NCBI RefSeq assembly: GCF_000003605.2
Contig: NW_003133345.1
Coordinates: forward strand, 635,525 to 662,064
From: Saccoglossus kowalevskii
Lineage: Eukaryota; Hemichordata; Enteropneusta; Harrimaniidae
DNA length: 26,540 bases
Direction of reading: 5' to 3'
Position numbers and translations under genes: made by a program. Below are positions 10,998 through 19,777 of the stretch, one piece after another (position 1 is the stretch's first letter; each line of letters begins with the position of its first letter). The notes below the pieces were generated by a model. That model was not told the DNA's origin. It did no database searches and worked only from the letters and a program-made list of their open reading frames with translations.

Positions 10998-11956
10998 CCA
11001 TCGTCCGCCTGCACGGTGTTGCTCCGTTCGGATATTCCTCCTTCTACAACACCGTGCGGTAATTCTATACATAACCGTGTATGTCACGTGGTTGCGCGAT
11101 AGAAAGTTTACCGACCAATAGAAAGCTTTGTTACAATGACTGCCAGTAAGCGTTTGGAGCTTTGCGTTTCCGATGTCTTTGGCTTCATTTCTGCCAATAT
11201 ATGTTGCAGTGACATCATGAGCTTTGAGGTATAACACCTACTCTTCTATAATACTCAACAGTGGTGACAACACTATTACCACGCTCGGTGGTCGCAAGGC
11301 CGGTAAAGCATAATACCATAAGCATTTACTATTTCCAGTGCGACAAAATACGAACACATCAGACTCGGCATAGTTTGAATAGCTTTGGTCTGAATATCTG
11401 TGAGTTGCATGGTATATGGATATCATCGCTGTATTGCCTCGACATCCAAGCCAACACAGCTTCCACTGTGCGCAGCTACATTTATTCTCAGGTCAGGCAT
11501 TTTCACCGCCTGGCAACCATGGTAAAAACAAAGGCCAATAAATTCTCAGAAAACGGTATTTTGGAATGGTTGTTGACACCCCCTGAACAGTGTAACAAGA
11601 TTATCCCTACATATGCAACATATTTAAATTTGGTTGTTTAGGATTTCTCAAAGTTATGTTTGTGCTGTTTTCTCGATTTTAGCTATTTTCACCGGCTTTT
11701 CGATCGGTTTTTCACAGCAGCTCTCACAGAGCCCATATAAATACATGGTAGAGTGGTGCGCGTCTCGTGACTTGGCCCCGCCTTGAAGATTTTGATAGCT
11801 TTCCAAGCGCGTTGAAGAAAGAAGCAATATGATTGGCTGTTGGTAAACTGATTCTAAACTGTGAGGGCATTGTCACATACACATTGTCCTAATGAAATAC
11901 TTCAAGGTGATAGTGGAGTGCTTCGCCGGAACATTCACCTTGAAAATTCAAGATGG
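10998..11956. mobile_element. composite repeat element with hairpin at each end (long form)
   Basis: The left 43 bp (10999-11041) match 18926-18968 with five differences. The right 41 bp (11916-11956) are identical to 18976-19016. At the distal locus the two pieces are separated by only 7 bp, whereas here about 875 bp lie between them. Each end also forms a hairpin: GCACGGTGTTG (11011-11021) with CAACACCGTGC (11047-11057), loop 25; and TTCAAGGTGA (11901-11910) with TCACCTTGAA (11935-11944), loop 24. The interior contains R2 copy 1. This is either a long element with a deleted relative, or a short repeat that received an insertion. No transposase is visible. Confidence 0.55.
11497..11790. repeat. 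dispersed repeat R2, copy 1
   Basis: About 290 bp matching 17292-17600 in the same orientation. Shared landmarks include ATTTTCACCGCCTGGCAACC, ACAAAGGCC, CCCTGAACAGTGTAACAA, AAATTTGGTTGTT, GTTTTCTCGA, CACAGAGCCCATA and GTGGTGCGCGTCT. The open frame that crosses its left part (11261-11641, plus strand) is not conserved in the other copy, so I do not treat it as a gene. Confidence 0.8.
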
Positions 11957-12165
11957 ATGATTACAAGTTATTGCAAATTCCAAAACAGCAAGCACTGAGA
12001 GCTCAGACAATATTAATGAAAAAATATACTTTAATTAACAAAACAATGTTGATTAAATTGTTAAAAATTATAAAAATCAACATGACTTCGTGATATGTGA
12101 CAATGGAAATCACCAGCACCAAACATCGAGTTGATGCAACATGATGTTAGTTCATATAAATATAT
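11957..12165 (-). other. probable 3' UTR of the SOCS gene
   Basis: AT-rich sequence immediately 3' of the SOCS stop. It has an ATTAAA variant poly(A) signal (TTTAAT on the plus strand, 12030-12035), about 130 bases after the stop, and a 9-bp hairpin (ATGTTGATT 12046-12054 with AATCAACAT 12075-12083, loop 20). No canonical AATAAA was found on the minus strand here. Confidence 0.35.
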
Positions 12166-12843
12166 TTAGTAGACTTCAGTCTCAGTAGATTCCTCGACTT
12201 CAAATGTACGCACTCTGCTTTTTTGTGTATAATGATATTCCCTCAGATACTCCCGCAATGCCGATGGTAAACACAGCAGTTTTATGTCATCGTATATCAT
12301 ATACGTACATATAACAGCCCTGCACAAATCCAGCAGCGTAAAAGGATTTCGTCTTGGCAGTGGAATAGTTAACATGATTGAGTCAGAGTTAGGGTCCTTG
12401 TAATGCTCAAAAAATTCACATACAGTGTTCGCTGAGAACATACCAATACTAAATTTATTATTCCACAGTTTGACCCTTACATGACGAGTACTATCATGTT
12501 GACGGAAGCTAACAGTAAACAAGTGTTCGTTTTGGGCACTGTCTCTTAGCAAAAATGTTCCCTCTGGTTTGCCATCTAACTGTGCTTCGGCCTCATAGTA
12601 GCTCATTCGCCCCCAGTAGAAGCTACTGTTTGAAACAGCTTGCAAGTCAGGAGCCAGACAGGGCATATTATAGTCGATCTGTGAGTGAACTACCCGTAGG
12701 GCAAACGTTCCATCGGGTTTCAAGCATCTACGATGTGCATAAATATGTACTGTATGACTGGAATCAGAACTCCCACTCTCTAATCTTGTTGCTGGTTCTT
12801 GGCAGTCTACTTTTTGTACACTTTCAGGTAATGGCACATCCAT
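12166..12843 (-). CDS. SOCS5: SOCS4/5-class suppressor of cytokine signalling (SH2 + SOCS box)
   Basis: 225 residues in one uninterrupted exon. SOCS proteins bind phosphotyrosine through SH2 and recruit Elongin B/C-Cullin5 through the SOCS box, damping JAK/STAT or receptor tyrosine kinase signalling in the cytoplasm (family knowledge). Visible features are a pre-SH2 segment HSQIDYNMPCLAPDL (about 53-67); SH2 from FYWG (75-78) with GTFLLRDSAQ (95-104), in which R100 is the phosphotyrosine-binding arginine; EHYKDPNSDS; and the SOCS box TLLDLCRAVI (169-178) with a Cul5-box-like LCLP (190-193) and REYLREYHYTQK. The pre-SH2 segment, GKPEGTFLLRDSAQ, CRAVIC and EYHY are hallmarks of SOCS4/5 and insect Socs36E, not SOCS1-3 or 6/7. 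The start is fixed by an in-frame TAA at 12903-12901 with no ATG between it and the chosen ATG. It lacks most of the long N-terminal extension of SOCS4/5 (440-536 residues in human). A single coding exon is usual for this class. Confidence 0.95.
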   Translation of the reverse strand: MDVPLPESVQKVDCQEPATRLESGSSDSSHTVHIYAHRRCLKPDGTFALRVVHSQIDYNMPCLAPDLQAVSNSSFYWGRMSYYEAEAQLDGKPEGTFLLRDSAQNEHLFTVSFRQHDSTRHVRVKLWNNKFSIGMFSANTVCEFFEHYKDPNSDSIMLTIPLPRRNPFTLLDLCRAVICTYMIYDDIKLLCLPSALREYLREYHYTQKSRVRTFEVEESTETEVY

Positions 12844-13397
12844 AATGTGGCACGCAATAACAGAAACTAGAAAATTCTTTCGTTCTTGACGACTTGGGTG
12901 TTAACACAGGTCAAAGGCAAAGACGTAATTGTTTACAGCAAAATATATCCGGAACCAACCGGAGCGAGAACCGGATCCCAGCCCCATACCTGCCGTAGAG
13001 GCCGCTTATTAGACACGTGACAACCCTTTAAGGGCTCATACCACTAATTGAATTTCCATAGACGACAATGTTAACATATGACGAGATTGCTATATGAAAA
13101 TGACGAAGAAAGTTGAAAATATGGCTCAAAAATGGGAAATCAATATGCCAGTAATCAACCATATGAAAAAAACTAACATGTTGGCCAGCTCAAACTCTTG
13201 CAAATCTCAGGTAAACAAGACACACCTACTGTATTTGGATTGCACCAAGAGAAATCACTGGAAAAACACCAAGATTAGAACATCCAAATACACACAAAAT
13301 AAACCCACAGGTACACAGCCGCTAAGTAGTAAACAAAAGACCACATGTTGGTCTCACCTCTGACCCAGGTGATTACGCCCTCAAACAGGGAGCACCT
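12844..13397. other. 5' flank of the SOCS gene up to the assembly gap
   Basis: Holds the SOCS 5'UTR/promoter (minus strand). Upstream of the start, a GC-richer patch (12950-13020) could be the core promoter; I see no TATA box. A possible 5'UTR acceptor (TTTTCTAG on the minus strand near 12868-12875) would allow an upstream non-coding exon. The small plus-strand open frame at 13094-13363 has no recognisable motif. Confidence 0.35.
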
Positions 13398-14089
13398 NNN
13401 NNNNNNNNNNNNNNNNNNNNNNNNNNNNNNNNNNNNNNNNNNNNNNNNNNNNNNNNNNNNNNNNNNNNNNNNNNNNNNNNNNNNNNNNNNNNNNNNNNNN
13501 NNNNNNNNNNNNNNNNNNNNNNNNNNNNNNNNNNNNNNNNNNNNNNNNNNNNNNNNNNNNNNNNNNNNNNNNNNNNNNNNNNNNNNNNNNNNNNNNNNNN
13601 NNNNNNNNNNNNNNNNNNNNNNNNNNNNNNNNNNNNNNNNNNNNNNNNNNNNNNNNNNNNNNNNNNNNNNNNNNNNNNNNNNNNNNNNNNNNNNNNNNNN
13701 NNNNNNNNNNNNNNNNNNNNNNNNNNNNNNNNNNNNNNNNNNNNNNNNNNNNNNNNNNNNNNNNNNNNNNNNNNNNNNNNNNNNNNNNNNNNNNNNNNNN
13801 NNNNNNNNNNNNNNNNNNNNNNNNNNNNNNNNNNNNNNNNNNNNNNNNNNNNNNNNNNNNNNNNNNNNNNNNNNNNNNNNNNNNNNNNNNNNNNNNNNNN
13901 NNNNNNNNNNNNNNNNNNNNNNNNNNNNNNNNNNNNNNNNNNNNNNNNNNNNNNNNNNNNNNNNNNNNNNNNNNNNNNNNNNNNNNNNNNNNNNNNNNNN
14001 NNNNNNNNNNNNNNNNNNNNNNNNNNNNNNNNNNNNNNNNNNNNNNNNNNNNNNNNNNNNNNNNNNNNNNNNNNNNNNNNNNNNNNNNN
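13398..14089. other. assembly gap (run of N)
   Basis: 692 unresolved bases. Any reading frame drawn through it is meaningless. Confidence 1.
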
Positions 14090-14860
14090 TTCTTTTCATG
14101 TTGTTTTGATAATTCTGAAAGATTGTTGTTTTTAGTTATCTCTTCTATTCTGTTCTATCTGTTCTATTATACATGTGTGATGTGTTGACTTGGGGACACA
14201 CGAAACATAACTAAAGAGCTTTCGCGTTTGAATTCTTGTTTATTCCGCCATTTTCAGTTACACATGCCCTCTAGCAAATTTGAACTGGCTTCTAGTTCAA
14301 GTGGAAAAACAGTCGGTTGTGAATAGCCGGCTTTAGCGAAACCGTGCGATTGAACGTTGTTCAACCTGGGAATCGAAGAGTTTCTAGTTTTAGCGCCACC
14401 ACTCGTTTTCCGTGCGAGAAGAGGGTGTGTGTGATTTCTAGGTCGCACAATTTATTCGATGATGTCCCTGGTCCCCGACGTTCTGATGAGCTATTGAAAG
14501 TTTACGCGGCGTAACACCCCCTCCCCCCACGCAGACGAAATCGGAACTATTTTACTACGTATTTTGGGTGGGAGTGCTTTGCAGCCAGGTGAAAACTGGA
14601 CCCAAAAAGATCGACATTGAGGGCGCTTTTGACAATTGGCGTTTTTCGCAACACAAATGTTGTTTGCTAAAATGGCCGAAAATCATAAAATTGGATGTCA
14701 AAAAGACTGACTGGACCGTGAGAATGGGGTCAAAACAACGGCGCGTACCCATGTACTTCAACTATGAACGTAACCCCCCCGGACTTAAGAAATGTGGGTG
14801 ATTCCCATTATTGGAGTAAAGACATAACAAACATGTCAACAAAGGCAATGGGGATTCCGT
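14090..14860. other. intergenic DNA between gap and small HSP gene A
   Basis: No gene recognised. The stretch 14260-14460 contains several short inverted repeats (for example TTGAAC/GTTCAA around 14350-14364) and looks repeat-derived. The frames at 14254-14448 (minus) and 14568-14801 (plus) have no family motif. Confidence 0.35.
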
Positions 14861-14871
14861 AATGCAATTCG

Positions 14872-14884
14872 TTCGAGAAGTTTC
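14872..14884 (+). promoter_or_regulatory. heat-shock element, perfect three-unit
   Basis: TTCgaGAAgtTTC: three perfectly spaced inverted 5-bp units of the HSF binding site (nTTCnnGAAnnTTCn). It lies about 65 bp upstream of the TATA box and about 165 bp upstream of the start codon of small HSP gene A, a typical position for HSF1-driven induction. Confidence 0.75.
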
Positions 14885-14926
14885 GTCATCATTCTAGGGC
14901 AATATTTTCCAGAGATGTCGTCATTT

Positions 14927-14939
14927 TTCCAGAATGTTG
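14927..14939 (+). promoter_or_regulatory. second, imperfect heat-shock element
   Basis: TTCcaGAAtgTTg: two perfect units plus a third with one mismatch, immediately 5' of the TATA box of gene A. Two clustered HSEs are common in strongly inducible heat-shock promoters. Confidence 0.55.
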
Positions 14940-14943
14940 GTTA

Positions 14944-14984
14944 TATATATATAAGGTAGCCGGCTGAACACAGACTCACTCAGT
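14944..14984 (+). promoter_or_regulatory. core promoter of small HSP gene A (TATA box and initiator)
   Basis: TATATATATAAGG (TATATAAG at 14948-14955) followed by an initiator-like TCAGT at 14980-14984, about 30 bp from the TATA box. The downstream AGTATACTACGT is also present upstream of gene B, which supports this as the transcribed leader. The predicted start is the A at 14982, giving a 5'UTR of roughly 68 nt. Confidence 0.65.
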
Positions 14985-15049
14985 ATACTACGTAGTCGTT
15001 ATTACTGCAAGTCATATTTTCACACAACCTACTGCTAAACCATTTCACG

Positions 15050-15781
15050 ATGACTTTTCGCATGTTCCCCACGTTCCGAATGGCTCGACAGATGGCCCGT
15101 GAGATGCAAGAAGTCATGACCGAATTGCAGTCACCGCCTCACTGGCGACTACACCCATTTTCGCGTCAGTGGCTAGATAAGTCACATCGCCGATTACTAG
15201 ATGAGACCTTCGGCTACATGGAACACATGGCAAACATGGCTAACGGGCGTCCGTCAATGGCCTCTGTCGCTCGTTGTCGCTACACGACACGTCCAGCACG
15301 CTGTGTTGAAGAAAAAATTGAAGACAAGCATGAAAATACATCAAAGGTTGAATCCAATAACATTGGCGAAAGTGGAAACAAATTCAAAGTCGCGATCGAT
15401 CTTGCTAATTTCAGGCCTGAGAATATTGAGGTTCGGTTGCAGGGTAACCGTCTCCAGATTCGCGCCATACAGGAAGATACAGGAAAAGAGGGATACCGTG
15501 AGTACATGGAGTATTGCCAGAACTACGATCTGCCAGAAACCGTTGACATCGAAGCTCTGACGTCCAACTTGACGAAAGAAGGTACGTTGACACTAGAGGC
15601 GCCTTTGATGGACGTACGAAAACCTTACACCCGAACCATACCTATCACCAGGGAGGTTCCACAAGAAGCGGAAGTAGAAGCGAAGAAAGAGGAAGATACT
15701 AGGAGGATTCCACAAGAAGCGGAAGTAGAAGCGAAGAAAGAGGAGGATACTAGTAGTAATGGGAAACCTGAAGACAAATGA
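15050..15781 (+). CDS. small heat shock protein A (alpha-crystallin domain)
   Basis: 243 residues, intronless. Small HSPs are ATP-independent chaperones that form oligomers and hold unfolding proteins during stress, mainly in the cytosol. The N-terminal region (1-105) is rich in Arg/Met (RMFPTFRMARQMAREMQ). The alpha-crystallin domain spans about 109-186: NKFKVAIDLANFRPENIEVR, GNRLQIRA, YCQNYDLPETVDIEALTSNL and the signature TKEGTLTLEAP. A C-terminal I-x-I/V motif IPI (197-199) follows; this motif docks between dimers in the family. The tail has a 17-residue perfect-type duplication (203-219 and 220-236) rich in Glu/Lys. The start ATG follows a leader shared with gene B, and upstream HSEs and a TATA box predict stress induction. 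Lack of introns suits a heat-shock gene. Nearest relative in the window: gene B at 23617. Confidence 0.93.
   Translation: MTFRMFPTFRMARQMAREMQEVMTELQSPPHWRLHPFSRQWLDKSHRRLLDETFGYMEHMANMANGRPSMASVARCRYTTRPARCVEEKIEDKHENTSKVESNNIGESGNKFKVAIDLANFRPENIEVRLQGNRLQIRAIQEDTGKEGYREYMEYCQNYDLPETVDIEALTSNLTKEGTLTLEAPLMDVRKPYTRTIPITREVPQEAEVEAKKEEDTRRIPQEAEVEAKKEEDTSSNGKPEDK
15656..15757 (+). repeat. 51-bp tandem duplication inside small HSP gene A
   Basis: Two adjacent 51-bp units (15656-15706 and 15707-15757), nearly identical, each encoding [V/I]PQEAEVEAKKEEDT plus two residues. Gene B has a single, different tail here. The near-identity indicates a recent in-frame duplication. Confidence 0.95.
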
Positions 15782-15939
15782 ATGACCTGCTAAAATGACA
15801 ATGCAAGAAGAAACGAGATTACTCGTACTATTAACTAGATTTTTGTTGATATCATTTTCTCTGTCGATATTTGCAGTGTTTACTATTTGCTATTATTTGT
15901 ATAGTCAGTGTCACTAACGGGAATGGGAATTTACTTTAG

Positions 15940-15945
15940 AATAAA
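15940..15945 (+). terminator. poly(A) signal AATAAA of small HSP gene A
   Basis: AATAAA inside GGGAATTTACTTTAGAATAA, about 160 bases after the stop codon. The same context occurs after gene B (24784-24789), so the signal is conserved between the copies. Confidence 0.7.
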
Positions 15946-16184
15946 ATACAGCATTTTATAATTCAAACTCTGGTTAACGACTCTTTCTCGTTATGTAACA
16001 ATTAATGTTCGTGTGTATTACTAACAATTATCATCTATTGATGGCGCACTATAAAATGAATTGTGACTTTATGATGCCACAGTGGCCGTCTGACTGAACA
16101 TGATTTATGTGAGAATGCCACCAATAACATTTTTACTCGTTGTAGTCATACGTCTGATTGTCCGTCGTCGTCTGTGTCACCTTT

Positions 16185-16800
16185 TTACATTTTCGACTTC
16201 TTCCCAAAAACTGATTGAATTGAAATTTAGTATATATGTAGATTGAGTAGACCATTCTCAGATTTGTGCATTTCGTGTTGCTATATTCAAATCTCAAATT
16301 TTGATGCATGTTTTTTTTTGTCATTTTTAGTAAAAAGAGATATTTTGAACTTTTCCCTTAAAATCTGCAAGTCCAATTGCTTTCATGTTTATTATATAGG
16401 TGCATCGGATAGACCTTGTTTATGTCGTGCTGATATCTTCAATTCCCTAAAATTACGGACATTTTTGGCAAAAGGTGATATTTACGACTTCTTCTTGAAA
16501 ATAGCTATCCCAGTTGCTTTGATATTTAATATGTAAAAACTTTGGTTAGACCTCAATCAGATTTTGTGACGATACCCTATATATCTACTAATTTTAGTCA
16601 ATATTTCTGTCAATTTGGTAAAAAATGCTATTTTTGACTTCTTATTGAAAGCGCATTGCATTGATATTTGTTTATGTAGAACTCTCAAATTTGTTGATTT
16701 TTATGACCATTGTTTTAGTGAATATTTTTTTTTTCATATTTGGTAAAAAATATTTCTGACGTCTTTTTGAACACCACCAGAACGATTGTTTTGTTTTTGA
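16185..16800. repeat. highly diverged tandem repeat, period about 130-160 bp
   Basis: Four to five units share a core of the type TAAAAAATGCTATTTTTGAC then TTCTTATTGAAA (cores near 16187, 16330, 16470, 16618 and 16743), with an upstream TAGACC..TCAGATTTTGTG block (16248, 16410, 16547, 16677). AT-rich and non-coding. Units are too diverged to be a young satellite. The corresponding flank of gene B lacks it. Confidence 0.6.
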
Positions 16801-16841
16801 AAACCACCAACTTTAGATGTCTGATTGATTTGATTCCTTCT

Positions 16842-16915
16842 TGACATGTAGGCGTTAGTAGCGCCTTCGACCTCACTAACGTTGGGTTTGGAGCACCGCA
16901 GTGGGCGCTACTCAC
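16842..16915. repeat. duplicated flank shared with gene B side
   Basis: CTTGACATGTAGG, GACC, TCACTAACGTTGGG and then TTGGAGCACCGCAGTGGGCG match 25237-25325 in the same order. It is the downstream edge of the block duplicated together with the small HSP gene, or else a repeat carried in both copies. Confidence 0.6.
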
Positions 16916-17260
16916 GTGACCTTGTCAAGTTATTCTTCTATCTGTCGATAACTAAAACATTCTCATTCTAGTGAATAAAGGCGTTTGGGGTATTTTCAAA
17001 ATAGCTAAACTGATTGCTCATTATGCACCTGAAACACCGGAGCTCCTAGCAATCAGCTGACATGTTTCTTGTTTTTTCATTAATTTTACTTACTAGATGA
17101 AGGGGTATGAGGAAACGTTGTCTTTCCTCGTCGTTGTTATTGTTGTCGTCTCCGGTATAAACCTTTATCTTGTAGTTACAATAACTCGATCAGTTTTTCA
17201 AACTTGGATTTTTTTTATTTTTAAGATATTAGCGAAATTTCACTCAAAATTGCTATTTAT
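16916..17260. other. non-coding stretch, nothing recognised
   Basis: AT-rich. The frame at 17097-17324 is hydrophobic by composition but runs into the R2 repeat and has no motif. Confidence 0.4.
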
Positions 17261-17600
17261 TGTGGTTACAATCCTTGGGGCGGACATCCGGGTATTTTCA
17301 CCGTCTGGCAACCTGCGGCGGTGAAAACAAAGGCCCAAAACTCGCATAAAACGGTACTTTGGGATGATTGTTGAGACTCCTCTGAACAGTGCAACAAAAT
17401 TAGCCCTACGTGTGTAACATATATAAATTTGGTTGTTCGGGATTACTTTAAAGTTGAGTTTGTGTTGTTTTCTCGAATTTTCACCGGCTCGACCGGCGTT
17501 CCACAGCAGCGCGCACAGAGCCCATAGAAATGCATGGTACAGTGGTGCGCGTCTTAGCAACGTGGAACGTCTGTGACGTAGCTCTGCCCCCGAAGATACT
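17261..17600. repeat. dispersed repeat R2, copy 2
   Basis: Matches 11497-11790 from GTATTTTCACCGTCTGGCAA onward. It also carries an extra left part, TACAATCCTTGGGGCGGACA, that recurs at 22098-22135. The minus-strand frame 17240-17686 lies across this repeat and is therefore not counted as a gene. Confidence 0.8.
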
Positions 17601-18090
17601 ACAAACAATTTGTATCTGATCATCTTCAAATTTGGGAATCTTATCACCAATAATAACATGTCCGTCACGATTAATGTTGGTGTCACTGGTATGTATAATA
17701 TTAAAGAATTGAGAAGTTAAAATTTTGCTAAAATAAAACATTTGTCATACATACAAATGCGTGCACAAGATGGGAAGACAATTATAGTGATCATTATGTC
17801 ATTTACAGATATGGTAATGTTAATTGAGAAACATGAATATTAAATAATGTTATTATGACCTCATTATTTGTGTTCATTTTTGGTCTGAATATTTAACTAG
17901 TATTTTCCGTGCAAAATTTGGTTTACATATTTTATGGTATTGTTTCAGACCTTTTATTTTAAATTTTACACTGCAAAGAAAAGACTGTACTGGGCAGCTA
18001 GTACATCATTAGCTTGTATCCTTTTTTTTGAATTGAATTATTATCTTATTAAAGGGACAAGGTTGTAATACTTTTTGATAAAACCTCACA
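17601..18090. other. AT-rich DNA, nothing recognised
   Basis: No repeat copy, motif or splice-bounded frame that I can support. Confidence 0.4.
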
Positions 18091-18091
18091 A

Positions 18092-18240
18092 TACAACATT
18101 ATGAACGGTGATAACGACTTTGGAATTCGTACCATTTTGTTCGCTGTGGGTTCCATGTGACGGGTGCAACGAATGTAAAATACATCGTTCAATATATGAC
18201 TCCTGTAGTCGCGAGCACGCCACCTACGGCAGACTAGATA
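18092..18240. repeat. dispersed repeat R3, copy 1
   Basis: ACAACAT, ACTTTGGAATTCG, TTTTGTTCGCTGTGGGTTC and GTGAC align with 25151-25228 (ACTTTGGGATTCG, TTTTGTTCCCTATGGGTTCT). The following GAGCACGCCACCTACGGC vaguely resembles the GAGCACCGC block that follows in the other copy, so the repeat may extend to about 18240. Confidence 0.6.
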
Positions 18241-18493
18241 CTTTGTAAAAGAGTGAAATGGGAGTTGAATAGCATGGAACGTCATCATCAATTTACCAAA
18301 ATATTAACTAGTTTTAATTCATTTTCGGGCATAATTTAATAGCCGAGTTCACGCTTCCTCGCTATGATATAAACAAGGGGAGGAGCCGAGAAGCTGAAAT
18401 ACACAATGTATTTTACACGCGTTGTATACGTCACTGTGAGTCGCATATCGAACAGGACGCGGCGCGACGACCGCCACTCAATAATAATAAGTT

Positions 18494-18622
18494 AATCCAC
18501 CAAACCTTTGTTATTGTTGCGAAACTTGGACAATTATGGTTTATTATTTGCAATTGCCGATTACCAACAAGTACAGATAATGATACGTGAAGTGTTTTGA
18601 ATAGAATCATCTTTAAAGATGA
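18494..18622. repeat. dispersed repeat R1, copy 2
   Basis: Same orientation as 9236-9354, with long identical runs such as GAAACTTGGACAATTATGGT. See copy 1. Confidence 0.8.
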
Positions 18623-18925
18623 TACGAACGAGTATTTTAATACGCATGCGTATTAGTGTTTTTGGTTTTTTATCTAACATATACTGCTGCGTGTCCTACA
18701 AAAGCGACGTTGTTACTAGTATTTCGTGATAAATCAGCATCTGAGTTGGACTACAGTATGACGTTTCAAACAACAATACTGCCAAATCCGTGTTTTCGTT
18801 CACATTATATCTTTAATACTACATTTAAGGATTATGTAATTATTTTTAAATTGTAATTATAATTCAGACATCGATACGTCGATAAGTAGTAGTACGTCAT
18901 GTATGACAACGTACATGACTGAAGA

Positions 18926-19016
18926 CATCGTCCGGCTGTACAGTGTTGCTCCGTTCGAACATTCCTCCCTTCACAGAGTGCTTCGCCGGAACATTCACCT
19001 TGAAAATTCAAGATGG
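18926..19016. mobile_element. short form of the 10998-11956 element
   Basis: CATCGTCCGGCTGTACAGTG...ATTCCTCC (18926-18968) joins through CTTCACA to a 41-bp segment (18976-19016) identical to the right end of the long element. The left and right halves also resemble each other as direct repeats (CGAACATTCCTCCCTTCA versus CGGAACATTCACCTTGAA). Confidence 0.65.
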
Positions 19017-19447
19017 GCCGAAGAGCGAATGGTCGATTCTGAACTTGAGTGCACAATTTTCAAATATTTAAAATGTTGATAAAAAGTTAACATTTTTGCC
19101 GGATTTGTCGCTTTCAAAGATATAGTACTGTTATTAATAACATCCACGTGCTGGAGTGCATATTTGTGTTGTTTTGTTTCATTTGCGTAAACGCATTCGA
19201 CACTTTGTTGTACAGTCGCTACTGCGGCGACAGTACACGTGTATTCTTATTGTTGCAATAGTTCAGTGATGTATTGCCTAAACTATTTACCGAACATTTT
19301 TTTTCAAAATACAACCTTATCAAATAGAAATGAATTAGTGACGGAAATAGTGAAACAGTTATTATTTTGAAGCATGGCACAGAGACAACTGTATATCGTA
19401 TTTTTAAATACTTAAATCACCATTTTTGTGACTGTACGTATTTTCAG

Positions 19448-19550
19448 AGTACATGCAGCACATGGCTGGATTAGTCGGCCGACCAAACACTGAAAATAAA
19501 CTCGTGACTTTTGAAGAATGTTCCAATAACCAGAATCCAATTAGATTTCG
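19448..19550 (+). CDS. candidate internal exon, family unknown
   Basis: 103 bp bounded by a good acceptor (TGTACGTATTTTCAG) and a consensus donor (CG|GTAAGTTTT). One frame is open, starting after two bases, and reads YMQHMAGLVGRPNTENKLVT then FEECSNNQNPIRF; the other two frames have stops. No family recognised. It does not join in frame to the next candidate exon at 19778, so it could also be a non-coding exon or a coincidence. Confidence 0.3.
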
Positions 19551-19777
19551 GTAAGTTTTGACCAATTTCGCCATTATAAAAACTCAAATTTGTGGGCTTA
19601 AAAGGCAAAATCACAGAGGATAATCACCCCACCATGCGAGGCTGACAAGTCATGCTGTCTCATCTTTCCCGAGCTGCTGTTGCACGTAAGACCAGCTTTG
19701 GAAACGTTTTCCGACAGGAACAATATATTGAACATCCAGACTTATAGGGAAATCAGGATTGTCATTTCTTATTACAG

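Noticed and set aside
11261-11641. 126-codon plus-strand open frame
   Set aside because: Crosses the composite element interior and R2; the frame is not kept in the other R2 copy and has no motif.
13275-14109. Long open frames on both strands across the middle of the window
   Set aside because: They run through 692 Ns; almost all of the translation is unknown residues.
17240-17686. 148-codon minus-strand open frame
   Set aside because: Lies over R2 copy 2; no equivalent frame in copy 1 and no recognisable domain.
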